A program made the position numbers and the translations under genes. From Cycas panzhihuaensis (Eukaryota > Cycadophyta), in NCBI GenBank assembly GCA_023213395.1, contig CM041465.1:102803741-102867740 (forward strand): a stretch of 64,000 nt of DNA. Reading direction: 5' to 3'. This document shows, one piece after another, positions 1-10,714 of this stretch (its first letter is position 1; every line of letters starts with the position of its first letter). The notes under the pieces are model-generated. The model was given only the letters and a program-made list of their open reading frames with translations. It ran no database searches and was not told where the DNA came from.

Positions 1-413
1 TTCCTTGAACCAAGTATAATGAGTATTTCCATGATGCCTACATGTACATACTTCCTGATTATGGTTATAGAGAGATGGAACATTACTTCAATGTGATTGA
101 CCTTTATGATCAAGTAAACTACCCAAAATATAATATGATCTTGGCAAACAAGATTTTGATCATATAGTATCCTGCTTATGTCCCTTCTTTCTTTAAAACA
201 ACTTTCTAGTGTTGCTGTAGGATATATTGTCATAATTTTGATTCTTTCAAAGATGAGAATAGTGGATGCAACTGAGTTGAGAGTAATCATGGATAGTCTC
301 CAATACATGCATATCACTGTATGTCCTGACATCATTTGAATTCTGGATACCAACCTATCAACACAAACTAGGACAATGTTGCCCATACCTGCTGTCAGTA
401 TGCATGTGTCTGC
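1..413 (+). other. Unidentified ORF-like stretch in C1 internal region
   Basis: On the plus strand, antisense to C1, the frame from 9 to about 167 is open for 53 codons, stops at TAG, then continues for some 14 codons. The translation is rich in Tyr, Asp and Asn (for example YNEYFHDAYMYILPDYGYRE). It matches no family I recognise. It could be a captured host-gene fragment or chance. The remaining 200 bases are AT-rich with no clear signal. Confidence 0.25.
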
Positions 414-1073
414 GTGAAGAATTATCTGCAAGGATTGCGGTTCAGGTTCTTCAGCTTCAGCAATCCCAGGTGTGAAGTCTCATGTCATCTTGGTGAGACT
501 CAGGTTATTTGGTGCACTCAAACCTTCATCAAATTTTGGGCAAAAATTATCAGGCTCTTGTTTATCTATGAGAGAATTTTCCTTACCAGAATCAAGCTGC
601 TTTTTTACTTTCCTTTTCATCTTCCTCCTTTGGTTCTTTGCCCTTTTGATGCACCTTTGCACTTCTTCAGGTCATTTTTCATATACTTCTGTCAACAGTT
701 TCCAGGCGTCTTCAACTGAGTCGGTGTTTTGAAGAGATTGGACAAGGAAGTGATAAGAAGAAGGAAGATGGTCCTTATCAAAAGCTGCAAATATTACGTC
801 AATGGCTATTCTGTTTTTCTTTTTAAAAGTTTCCTCCCCTTCTTTGTCAAGCGTTGCAGTGCCTAAAACAAATCCCCATAGTCTTTTGGTTTTAAAAATG
901 CATTCCATTTTAATTGCCCAAAAGCGAAAATTAGTTCCAACATATTTGGGTAAAGGAAAGGGGAGATCCGACAACCAATATTCATTTTCTTCAGACACAA
1001 AAATGATGACATCACTCAGCTTCATGATGAATGAATAAAAAATATCTACTTCACCCTGAAAAAGGTCTATCAA
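414..1073 (-). pseudogene. C1 gag-like gene (UBN2/DUF4219 type), broken
   Basis: The 133-residue open part (672-1073) has the copia-gag N-terminal pattern: a start near 1034 (MKLSDVIIFV), then PKYVGTNFRFWAIKMECIF, then a helical stretch ending VEDAWKLLTEVYEK. After a stop the same polypeptide seems to continue as a Lys/Arg-rich then acidic tail to about 414. In this family the region binds RNA and builds the particle. The nearest relative in the window is the N1 gag (35290-35940), which shares MECIF, KGLW/KRLW and the ENFKKKN/ETFKKKN motif. No zinc knuckle is visible. Confidence 0.6.
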
Positions 1074-1204
1074 ATCATCAAGAAAAATACCACTGCTCTG
1101 AATGCAAGGACCTGTTGTGTGAACAAAATTTCACCATTTGATGTTGAACTTGACTTTACGAGAGAAAAGGCTACCTGAAGATATAAAACTTACAATGACA
1201 TCAA

Positions 1205-1390
1205 TCAACTTGGAGACCTACATCCTCCAAAAATAGCCTGTACTGCAGCGATGATACCAAGAGTATCAGCTACCTCCACAACCAGGTCAATAAGAGGACA
1301 AGCTCGCTTCGAGATCAATTCTGCCAAAGACCTGCCTTCAAAACAGAATGCACTGTAGCTAATAGAAACGACATCTTCAGATTCATTTGC
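1205..1390 (-). pseudogene. Unidentified protein-like fragment in C1 leader
   Basis: A 61-codon open minus-strand frame ends at the TGA at 1205-1207. Its composition is globular and coding-like (FEGRSLAELISKRACPLIDL, then VVEVADTLGIIAAVQAIFGG). I do not recognise the family. Upstream (about 1390-1500) further coding-like sequence appears in shifted frames. It is in the sense orientation of C1, so it could be an unknown C1 reading frame or an acquired host exon. Confidence 0.3.
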
Positions 1391-1740
1391 ACACTGCTAT
1401 CCATAGGCAAGCATCACTGGTTAATATCTTCATGGTCCTCAATAACTTGATTCATTATTCGGCTATGATTTCGTGTGATGTCTTCTTAAATCTCCATATC
1501 TCATCATGACTGGACATCTTAACAGTTGCTTCAGGACGGTCGTCTCCTGATTTAGTACTATTTCACTCCTTTTTCAACAGCTAGCTTATAGTTTCCATTG
1601 CCGATACTAATTTTCCTTTAGCACAGCACATGTGCAAGTAAAACTTCTAGTCTTGCAACGGATGATCAGTATAATATATATGGCAGGGGTCTATTCTTGC
1701 CACGGTCTACCTTTATCCGGCCTTTATAGGCCCGGGGAAG

Positions 1741-1976
1741 GATCTGATCTTTGAAATGAAAGAACTACGAACGACAAGGAATCCAATAACTCAGAAGAAC
1801 AAGGGCTTTGCCTTTGTACAATTCGCAACTGTTGAATAAGCCAAATGAGCCTTACTGAATTTAAGAATCCACAGATGAGAGATAAGCATTGCTGTCTCAC
1901 CAAGCCAAGATAATGACACCCTTTACGCGGCTTTGCTTTTCTGGAATTTACAACCCATTTAGATGCTATGAATGCC
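1741..1976 (+). pseudogene. RRM-protein fragment (hnRNP-Q / LIF2-like), captured and broken
   Basis: The frame from 1741 reads RTTRNPITQKNKGFAFVQF. Positions 1801-1824 encode KGFAFVQF, a perfect RNP1 motif of an RNA-recognition motif. After two in-frame stops and a frameshift, 1897-1926 encodes SPSQDNDTLY, the linker found before the second RRM in plant hnRNP-Q/R-like (LIF2-type) proteins. After a gap of roughly 35 missing residues, 1926-1949 encodes RGFAFLEF, a second RNP1, followed by TTHLDAMNA. Motif order and spacing fit two successive RRMs with an internal deletion. It is antisense to C1 and is the only host-gene-like sequence I can name here. The family assignment is from memory of motifs, not a search. 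Confidence 0.65.
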
Positions 1977-3229
1977 TAATGAATCACTACCACTGGTACC
2001 CTCCTACTGTGTCTGAGACTGGTTCTGGTTTTAAAACGAGAGCTTGTGCTGCCAGAAAGGCATTCTACACAGATTCCAGCCCCTCCCAGAGACTAGGCTA
2101 TTCACATCTTGAGCTCCTTTGCTCTCTACAATGACCATGGTCCGTATAATCACCTTTCTCTTTCTCTATCCACCTATCCAGATTCTATATTTCCTCCTCC
2201 TCCTTATCTTTTGGTATGATCTCAGTCCATCCGATGCCACATTGTTCCCCAAAATAGGATTACCAAATGGGCAACCTTCCAAATCAAACCCCATCTGTCC
2301 AGCTACCATCCAAAGCACTTGGAACGCAGTATTAGAGCAAGGACTGCTCTAGAGGAAGCCAAATATGAACAGAAAATTGCAAATATAAACAGTTATGTAT
2401 GAATCAAGAATAGTCTGAAGGATCTGATGAGCCGAATTTCTAGTTCTGCAGATACGGTTTGGCCAATTAACAAGCGTTACGTGAGCTATTTCTTTCGTTC
2501 CATCTTTTCTTTAGTATAGTACAGGTTCTTTGCTTCCAATGCTGGAGAATGTTCTAGCATTGCTCTTTGTCGGCTGGGAAGGTGGTACCTACACTTAATC
2601 TACCACTGCACCGTGATTTCTAAGCGTGACCTGTATATGCGACGGCTTCACTCCTCTCTATTCACATTTGCAAAACAGGGTTCAATCCATGTGGCATGAC
2701 GAAAGTTCCATGGAACAATGCATAATTAATGGTCTCAAATATGACATCATACAAATAGAGCCGCAACAGGTAGTGTCTTCACAAAGTCACACAACACATA
2801 TGGCCATAAATCGAGGCAGCAGCACATACAATCATGAATAGATAGTACAATCTCCCTAGGAAGCTTGGTCAGTACTCTTCACATGGATTTTAGTAAAGAT
2901 TTTCACGACTGGGCACTCCTTTGCAGTCACTCTTCCTTTATTCCACGGTTGAAGTCTCTTTGACATATGTTATGGGTGCCTTCATCTATAGTAGCAGGTC
3001 TTTGCATCTTCTTCCATAAATCAGCTGTCGGGGTGAAATGGACTCACCGTCCCTTCACCAATGTCTGGGGTTTGTCATTCGACTAAATGAATCCACAATG
3101 CTTAGCTTTTTAAAAAGACATAATTCAAAAATAGAGGTGAGCATTGAAGTAAAACCAGTACTCCTATCACCATTGATGGCATTCACTTCACACAGCTACA
3201 ATGTCCTGTTCTTGATAGTTGCATGCAAA

Positions 3230-3480
3230 CGACTGTTGAATGAGCTCTTAACAGCTTTAATCAATGGCGGTTCTTGCAACCTCTTTCCACAGCTACCATT
3301 GCAGGATTCATTGGCTGAGTCCAGATGCTCTCATGGCTATTTGATCTATTACTGCTCAGCTCCACAGATTTATCAATCACAGCCTTATGATAATCAATCC
3401 AACACAAACCCTGGTAAAAGGCTTCAAGACACCTCTCACTCGATCTCCTTCTTGCAGCAGTTCTTGATCTGCTGGTAAAA
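3230..3480 (-). pseudogene. Unidentified protein-like fragment near start of C1 leader
   Basis: Minus-strand translation from about 3478 gives LPADQELLQEGDRVRGVLKP, then shifts frame and continues open as IDYHKAVIDKSVELSSNRSN and onward to a stop near 3270. Composition and length look coding. The family is not recognised. It lies close to the primer-binding site, so it is in the sense orientation of C1. Confidence 0.25.
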
Positions 3481-3639
3481 TTCTACCTTGCATCACAACC
3501 ATGCACACGTTGTGATATTAGTGTCCTTGGGATCTCACCTTCACAATTTGAATCCTCAACTGGCAGCTGACTCAACAAAACCACCTCCTTCCTTAGCTAA
3601 AGCTTGGTGACCCAGCACCACAACGGCCTCAACACGTAA

Positions 3640-3654
3640 CCTGCGCCGATACCA
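3640..3654 (-). promoter_or_regulatory. C1 primer-binding site
   Basis: On the minus strand, TGGTATCGGCGCAGG directly follows the LTR end (CA at 3656-3655 read leftwards). It resembles the plant initiator-Met tRNA site TGGTATCAGAGC, with changes. It fixes the LTR edge. Confidence 0.6.
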
Positions 3655-4032
3655 TGTTAGATTTTAACATGGAAAGTATCAAACTCCAAAATACACCACA
3701 AGATCGATAGCCAAAATGATAACCTGCACTTGATTAACATAAGCATAACTCTAATACATCAAAGACTCAACATGAGTCTCCATGATGACTTCATGATATA
3801 TACTACCTTAACCATCTTTATATACAAAAGAGGTGGGAGGACATACAAGACAAGTAAAGCATGTGGGACAAATACCTTTCTCCTGACCAATGACATTACG
3901 CCAACTAACTTGACCAATAAGCTTCTATCCTCCAACACAATATTATAATGACTCTTTGACTCTAAGACTTAGGACTAAGACTATTAATCCTAGGACACAC
4001 TTTACACACATTAAACATTACACTCTAATACA
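3655..4032 (-). repeat. C1 5' LTR (378 bp)
   Basis: Runs TGTTAG...AATACA on the plus strand, bounded by the primer-binding site on the left and gypsy gag-pol sequence on the right. It shares length and layout with the N1 LTRs (377 and 397 bp), including GTGGGA/GTGGGATAAATG-like segments, a run resembling ACCTTTCTCCTGACCAATGA and a terminal CATTAAACATTA. Confidence 0.6.
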
Positions 4033-4760
4033 AAATCGAAAGAATGAGGTAGAGAAGGACTACCCTAACCCAAATGTGGAAATTGATTATTTTGCTACTG
4101 CCAAGAAAGCACTGGAAGAAGTTGCGCAGGAAGAAACAATCAAATCACTACCTATAGGAAATCTAGAAATAAAACAAGTGTATCGGAGGAAGAATAAGAA
4201 AGTGGAACAGCAAGCATTACCCGAGAACTTAGGAGAGACCCCCAAAACAGAGGAACTCTTACAAAAGTTGATACTCATGGAAGACCTAGTTAACCAATTA
4301 AACTTAACCATTTCGTTGGGGAGAATTATTGAATGGATAAAAGGAGGAAAGATTCATCCAAAAGAAGCTTCTCGAAGTCTACACAAGATCAAACCATCCT
4401 GTGACCTGGACCCATCAATGGATATAAGCGTTCTAGGGGTAACCCAAAAGAATGTTATTGTAGTCAGAGGAGAATTCGTAAAGGTATTACCGACTCAAAC
4501 ATGGAAAAGTTGGGAAACCCGCGATTACCGCCTACAAATTACTCATTGAAGTTAGCTAATGAATTGCTAGTTAAACCAATGGGGTGATTGGAGAATATCC
4601 AAGTTAATGTAACCGGTATTATCGTCCCCGTAGACTTCACAATCATGGATATCGTTAAAGATATGGTCACCTACCCGGCATTGTTGGGGAGACCATGGTA
4701 ATACCAAACAAAATGCTTGCAAAGCTAGAGAGACGTAACCTTCACACTTACAGATGGAGG
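4033..4760 (+). pseudogene. G1 gag end and aspartic protease region
   Basis: The long open part (to 4549) aligns by eye with G3 42840-43400. It has an EVEKDYPNPNVEIDYF start, an LPIGNLEIKQVYRRKNKK basic segment, then LILMEDLVNQLNLTI and IIEWIKGG. The protease active-site segment that reads VDGGAAVNVLP in G3 is here degraded to VRGEFVKVLP, so the catalytic Asp is lost. After 4549 the frame breaks, but the LLGRPW motif is still readable near 4680-4700. The role would have been Gag-Pol processing. Not functional. Confidence 0.65.
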
Positions 4761-5540
4761 AAATGAGGTCGTCCTCCCCACGTTGGTAAAGAGTAGGTAC
4801 ACAATGGAGGTGATTCCAAACAATGCATCCAACACAACAGTCGCCACACAAGAAACTTCCTCAAGCTTTGACGAAGCTAACTTATACCATGCGACGAAAG
4901 AAATCACACATATGAATGATGCTAAGAGTTTGAGCCCAATGTTTATGGGGAATTACCATCAAAAGCATCGTCCGATGGGGAAGGAACCAATAATATGATT
5001 AGATATTGGATGGATAATCAGTATGAGATACAACCCTCTTCATTCTATTGTAATCTGTTATCTAAATGTTTTTCAATTGACAATAAATTAAATAACAATT
5101 TGAATTATACGTGTGTCAAAGATCTTAATGAATCGTCAAATAGTCACTTAGTAAAAGTTGAGTTTCAATTAAGAAAGAAGGTGCATGTAAATTTACCAAC
5201 TCCCAAGACCCCTTTCCCATCTTATCGCCATCCCTAACCCCTCATCCCCACTCCCCTTCCCCAAAGTCGATTCGGGAGATCTGGCCAATCTCCTCCCCAA
5301 CTCTGAGGAAACCCTTCCAAGCCCCTCTACCAAAAACCAAGAAGTTGAGGTAGAAAACCCCATTCTTGCCAAAAATTCCCCTCTAAACTCCTAAAAATCC
5401 CTTTTTGTGAACCCTCTTAATGAATCTAAAGTGGAGGATAAGCTCTGGAGGTTAACAGAAAACACCCACCTCACTGAACTCATACAGAACCAAAAGGCAA
5501 GAACAACTACCTTCATTTTTAGGAAAGAAAATGGAAGGAA
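4761..5540 (+). pseudogene. G1 linker between protease and second gag-like domain
   Basis: Corresponds to G3 43568-44200. Short open frames (4783-4998, 4995-5237) give SSFDEANLYHATKE and YWMDNQYEIQPSSFYCNLLS, matching the G3 and G2 linkers (YWLQDAYEVN.SSYRCNLLS). A proline-rich tract follows (5200-5390). The role is unknown; the tract looks like a disordered spacer. Confidence 0.55.
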
Positions 5541-5990
5541 AAAAACATTTAATCCAATGCATGGAACATTGGTTGCACTATAGGATACTAGACAAAACCC
5601 AATGGATCTTTGACTTTGTAACCACCCTCCATTAACATGCACGATGGTGGTACATAGCCCACCGTTGTATCCTCCAAAACTAGGAAAGTTTGCAATCAAC
5701 TTTCAGACTTAGGTTCAACCCACCCCAGAACTTATTAATTGCAGGATTTTTGGTAGGAGAATGCCCTAGCAAGCATCACCTTAGGTGCAGACGGTTGTGG
5801 AAGCATTGGAGCATTCCTAAGCTACATTGGAACCACCTTTTTATCCATACATTGGGAACTTTAGCGAAAACATGGTTCTTAAAGCAAGAACAAGTCCAAC
5901 TAGTAGCATGGAAAGAGATATAGCATTTGTTCACCAAAGTCTTTTCATACTCTTCCAATAACCAGGTAATCCACAAAGTACTAAAAAATA
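5541..5990 (+). pseudogene. G1 second gag-like domain
   Basis: Sequence near 5545 reads HLIQCMEHWLHYRILDKTQW. The frame 5690-5923 reads FRLRFNPPQNLLIAG, then IPKLHWNHLFIHTLGTLAKTWFL. This matches the G3 domain at 44129-44761 (FRIRFNHPTQLATL, IPKQNWPNYFYHTLGRVAKDWFL). The pattern of Leu-Gly, Ala and Trp-Phe followed by a Trp-x-x-(L/I) helix resembles the Retrotrans_gag capsid fold. It lies between protease and RT, an unusual place for such a domain. Stops and frameshifts break it. Confidence 0.5.
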
Positions 5991-6270
5991 TAAGGGATAT
6001 AAGTAGGGAAGTAGAAAAAAATTTAATGTCAATTGAAAGCATTAAAGATACAAAATACAACGACAATGAAGAGAGGGGGAAGAGAGAAGAGGCCCGGAGC
6101 CTACCTCTGAAATACACAGAATTAAAATATGGGCAACGAGATATAGAGGACACACCTACCCACCAAATGGGAAAATAAATACATGGAGAACCCAAAACAA
6201 CCCAAATAAACCTTGGGACAGAGACAGACCCCAAAAACATTACTATCGATAACTACTAGGACAATAAAAC
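5991..6270 (+). other. G1 linker before RT
   Basis: Short broken coding sequence like G3 44762-45030. ARSLPLKYTELKYGQRDIED corresponds to PAEFRELNIGERKLED in G3. No domain recognised. Confidence 0.4.
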
Positions 6271-7745
6271 AATGGCAGAAGCTCAAGAACTATTCAAGGA
6301 GTATCGGGATGTTTTTGCTTGGTCTTACAAGGACCTCAAAGGAATCCCACCCAAAATTGGGATGCACCATATCGATCAGATTGAGGGGGCAAAACCAATA
6401 AAATAGAGACCTTACAGAATGAATCCACAATACAAGGAGAAAGTGAAAACAGAGACAGACAAGATGTTAGAAGCAGGATATATATACGAGATTGAATATA
6501 GTGATTAGGTAATTCCCGTTGTGGTCGTACCTAAGAAAAATGGGAAAATCTGAGTGTGCATAGATTGGAGACAGCTCAACAAAGTCACCAAGAAGGACCC
6601 CTTCTCGATTCCCTTCACAAAAGATATTCTAGAGACCATAGCGGGGAAGGAAGTTTATTCCTTTACAGACGAATTCAGTGGGTATAATTAGGTGAGCATT
6701 GCACCGGCAGACCAACACAAGACCAGCTTCATAACAGAATGGGGACCTACGCATATCAAGTTATGTTGTTTGGACTCACGAACACCCCAACGACTTTCCA
6801 AAGGATCGGACTCAATATAGTCAAGAAACTGATCAAGGAAACAGTTACCGTATTTCTAGATGATTGGACTCTATACGGTATAATGAAGAACCATATAGAA
6901 AATTTGAGGATAATGTTGCAGACTTGTAGGGAAAATAAGTTATGCCTAGACCTGGAAAAATGCACCTTCTTGGTACCCTTTGGCAACCTTTTGGGTCATC
7001 TCATGAGTAAAGATGAATTAATGACAGATCCGGCAAAGGTAGCAGCCATCCTACATTTCCCCCAACCTTAAAACCAGAGGCAAGTAAAAGTATTCTTAGG
7101 ATTAACCAAATATTATCATAAGTTCATAAAAGGATATGTCCAGATAGCAGGACAGTTAGAAGATCTCCCGAAAAAGGAAATAGACTGGCAATGGGGGCCA
7201 GACCAATAGAGAGCATTCGAGACCTTAAAACGTGCAATAGCGTCAGCTCTCGTGTTACATTTTCCTAATTGGAATAAAATATTCCATGTACACGTCGACA
7301 CCTCCTAATATGCAATTGGATGTGTCTTAGTGCAGCCCGACAACAACAACATGGACAGGCCTATTACTTCGCCAGTCAAAAGTTGACCAAAGTAAAACAA
7401 AATTGCACGACAACAAAGACGGAAGAACTCGGAATGGTGTATGCCGTACAAAAGTTTCGCCATTATTTATTAGCAAATCCCTTTATATTCTACGTAAATC
7501 ATCAGGCACTCATGTACCTGGTCAACAAACTGTTGTTGAGAGGACATATTAGCCATTGGCTTATGTTGTTCCAAGAGTTCACTTTCCGAATCATAGTAAA
7601 ACTAAGAAAACCACATATTATTCCTGATCAACTCTCAAAAATCCATAATGGAGAAAAGACTGTAGGAGTTTCAGACGACTTCCCAGATGCAACACTCTTC
7701 AATGTCGAATCAGTCCTTGTAGAATGGTACCAGGACATAATCTGA
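6271..7745 (+). pseudogene. G1 reverse transcriptase and RNase H
   Basis: RT homology runs from the DVFAWSYKDLKGIPP-like start (about 6307) through RPYRMNP, VPKKNGKI, SFTDEFSGYN and the palm motif VFLDDWTLYG (FLDD, near 6850-6880). FxDD in place of YxDD is common in the plant Tat/Athila gypsy branch. RNase H follows (7170-7745): DTS.YAIGCVL, a TKTEELGMVYAVQKFRHYLL segment and VNHQALMYLVNK. Many codons are TAG or TGA where G3 has CAG, TGG or an Arg codon, for instance CAG to TAG before RPYRMN. It would have copied the element RNA into DNA. Dead. Confidence 0.85.
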
Positions 7746-8960
7746 TTCTTAGTCGCAAGGCAATGCTTACCAGCCATGGATAAGAAACAAAAACAGAACT
7801 TAGTAAGAAAAGCAAAGCCCTAAAAACTAATCGGAGGAGAATTATACCGACTGGGGCCAAATGATGTGTTGCAATGATGCATTCATCCCCACAAAGTAAC
7901 CAAGTGATATCCCATGCTCATGAAAGGGTTGTAGGGGGACATGCAGAGTCAAAAAACATGTAAAGAAAAATCTTAATAGCTAAATTTTGGTGGTCAACCT
8001 TGTTCGAAGATGTAAAAGATTGGGTGAAAGAATGCGACTAATGTTAAAGGATAGGGAAACCCAATCGACGAGATTTCAATCCCTTAACCCCAATCATTCC
8101 CTTGGCACCCTTTGAGAAATGGAGTCTAGATTTTATCGAGCCTATCAAATTGGCAGTGAGAAGAACGCGAGCCCGCTATATTTTGATAGCCACGAATTAT
8201 GCCACAAAATGGGTGGAAGCCAAGCCATTATGAAAGGCAGATGCAGCCAGTACAGCCAGATTTCTCTACGAGGTCATCACCACCAGATTCGGATGTCATG
8301 ATCAGTGATCAAGGAGCCCACTTTCTCAACGAGGTGATCAAAGAATTAATGGAAACATTCCTAATCACTCATCATAAATCCACACTGTATTGCTCTCGTG
8401 CGAATGGGCAAGCTGAAAGCTCTAATAAGATCCTGGAGAATTGTTTACAAAAGGTGTGGATATTGGTAGATCCAATTGGGTAGAGAAACTACCTTCTATC
8501 CTATGGGCATTCCGCACCACATACAAACAATCCACACTCCATTTAAGTTAGTGTATGGGATGGAAGCCATACTCCCTATCGAGTTCCAGATACCCAGTTT
8601 GAGGATTGCCTTAGCTTGTTGATTAGACGACACTGAATCTTTACGAGAATGCCTATGGCAATTGATTCAACTTAACGAGGATAGACAGAAATCAAAATGG
8701 CTACAGAAGATCGAGAAAACAAGACAGAAGCGTGGCACGACCACCACCTCAAATGCCCTTATTCGAGGAAGGAGAACAAATCCTACTATACAATAGCAAA
8801 TTCTGCACCCATCCCGAAAAATTGAAACCATGATGGTTGGGACCCTACCAAGTGGAAAAGATTTATCCTAACGGATCAGTTCAACTGCAAGAAGTGAACA
8901 GTTATAAACAACCTACCCTAGTCAATAGCAATCGGTTGAAAAGATATCACCATTAAAGCA
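7746..8960 (+). pseudogene. G1 integrase
   Basis: The N-terminal zinc-binding His-Cys region is degraded near 7900-8040. The catalytic triad is still readable: Asp in SLDFIEP (near 8125), Asp in ISDQGAHFLN (near 8300) and Glu in GQAESSNKI (near 8405). The C-terminal part (8740-8960) matches the G3 tail that ends in KPYIE. Open frames are short (8119-8301, 8199-8483) and shifted against each other. The family role is insertion of the cDNA into the chromosome. Confidence 0.8.
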
Positions 8961-9544
8961 TACCCCTCTAGTATGAGCCAACTGGATGTATAATACGTGT
9001 TGCATGAAGTTGCAGACAACTAAAGTTGTCCTAGTACCGGTACAAAGACTCGACACCGATGCATAAACATAAAAAATCCTTACAAAAAAAACTAAAAAAC
9101 GGAAAAAAATAAACTGTAACTTGCAAAAATTATACACCTAGACAAAAGTCAAAGAGAATTATACCTTGCATCCCAAATTTGGAAAGTAAACAAGCAAAGA
9201 AATCCAACAGAGTATGATACATTCCTCACAAGAAACGAAAGAGATAGAAACCAGGCAAAAATTGGAACCATTCCAAAAATGGAACAGACTAAACTGCATG
9301 TGTTCCCAGACAAGAATGCGACCCAAACGGATGAAAAAAAAAAATGTATTATAAGTACCGGAACCCTAGAATCATTCTGGCATTCGAACGCACGATGGAA
9401 AGGCGAGCAATACAACCCTAAAGAGGAACAACCACTTCAATCGTTCGAACCACGAAATGCACGTCCGACAAAAAGGTGTAAGTCCCTCGAAAGGATCCAT
9501 TGTTGAACCTTGTTTCTTTTCATGCATTTCCCTTCAGCCACAAG
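8961..9544 (+). other. G1 spacer between integrase and 3' ORF
   Basis: Noncoding, AT-rich. It corresponds to the spacer that in G3 and G2 holds the hairpin repeat array. No such array is obvious here; only scattered GTACCGGTAC-like motifs near 9030 remain. Confidence 0.45.
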
Positions 9545-10640
9545 ATGAAAATTGAAAGTATCCAGGAGACCTATTTGCCAAAACTCTAGGGAGAATTCGG
9601 CAAGTTCGCAGATAATTTTAGGGCAAGAATTAAACAAGTTGGATGGAAGGATTTTGTTATCATGCCTCCTCTGTATTAGGACCCATAATCATGGAGTAAA
9701 TCATTATAGCCGTGAAATGGAACAGGGAGAAGGAAAAGATAAATGCGCAGCCATTCATGAGATTATAGGGTTATCCATGGAAGGAGAAACCCCCATGGTT
9801 ACAAAGAAATCAGAGGTAGATCGAGAGACATGGACAAGGGAACTATGTGCCCTAGATACTCAGATTTACTCTAGGGCATAAGAATTGTGAATATCTCAGA
9901 TAGGAAATTACAATGGGCTGCTATAACTATGATATCCAAATTTTTATCAAGCATACATACATTCCTGGAGGATTAGTACCCGTACCTCTAGCATTACGAG
10001 ATGGGGTAAAAATGAACTGGTGTGAGTTCTTGGCCAACAGCATGGAACAACAGTTTGGGGAACTTCAAACCCGCCCCTTTAGACAACCATCATTATTATT
10101 GGCTTTATTATTCTAGCCATGCCTGGATATTAATCCCCCTTCCTTACCTATCCAACCTGGGGAACCTATGATAAAGAAATGGATTAATATTATGCCAAGC
10201 GATACCCAAGATCCATAAGTGAAGTGACAAGTCAAAGTGGAGATGGCCAAAGTACTGAAATGGGTACAGTATAAACTAGGGACCTCCTTTCCACTTCGCC
10301 AAAAGCAGGCAACCAAAAGAAGTACCAAAAGGAGTACAGGACAACAAGAAGCATAGGAGCTACCAAAGGAATGGGAAACAAAGCTCCCTCCCACAACTAC
10401 AGAACCAGGGGAAGGTTCCTCACAGATGCCCTTTTAAGTGAAAAGGGTACACAAATCATCTAATTATTGCAAGAATTAGAACAAGGGTACAAGGCACATA
10501 TATTGGAGTTGCAGGAGGAGATTAAGAAGAAAGACGCGATAATAGCCACCCTGACACACATAAACGAAGACATGTTGAGAGCCATTGAGCCATCAAAAGG
10601 ACCAAGACTGCAGGAGCAACCCTAATTGCAAAAAGGGGGG
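9545..10640 (+). pseudogene. G1 3' accessory ORF relic
   Basis: This is the third copy of the family-specific 3' ORF. Readable pieces: MKIESIQETYLPKL (from 9546), RARIKQVGWKDF, EVDRETWTRELC, HTYIPGGLVPVPLALRDGVK, MNWCEFLANSMEQQFGELQT, RPFRQPSLLLALLF and a Glu/Lys-rich C-terminus (EELEQGYKAHILELQEEIKK near 10470-10530). Order and spacing match G3 48597-49679. Interrupted by stops at several points. Function unknown. Confidence 0.6.
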
Positions 10641-10714
10641 AGGAGGAAGCCAAGAAAAATGAAATTTTTGAATTGAGCACAGATGCTCAACCATTTTTGT
10701 TGACTCTGGATAGA

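Larger units (their letters stand above)
1074..3639. other. C1 long untranslated leader, patchwork of gene-like fragments
   Basis: There are about 2.5 kb between the primer-binding site and gag, much longer than a normal copia leader. No retroelement protein is encoded here. It contains a recognisable RRM fragment on the plus strand (1741-1976). It also has unidentified protein-like stretches on the minus strand at 1205-1390 and about 3230-3480. The rest (1400-1740, 2000-3200) shows no family I recognise. Confidence 0.5.
1..4032 (-). mobile_element. C1: copia-type LTR element, partial, runs off left edge
   Basis: Minus-strand element. Its 5' LTR is at the right (3655-4032), followed leftwards by a primer-binding site, a leader of about 2.5 kb and a gag-like gene (414-1073). 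The 3' part lies outside the window. The LTR and gag resemble those of N1 (34261-38559), so C1 and N1 are probably one family of gag-only elements with long leaders. It sits inside the gypsy element G1, because gypsy coding sequence starts immediately at 4033. The left target-site copy is not visible; the right flank is AAATC. Confidence 0.7.

Noticed and set aside
1889-2352. Plus-strand ORFs with hydrophobic stretches in the C1 leader (1889-2134, 2119-2352)
   Set aside because: They overlap in different frames, and the first includes the RRM relic in another frame. The hydrophobic run comes from a pyrimidine-rich tract and shows no family pattern.
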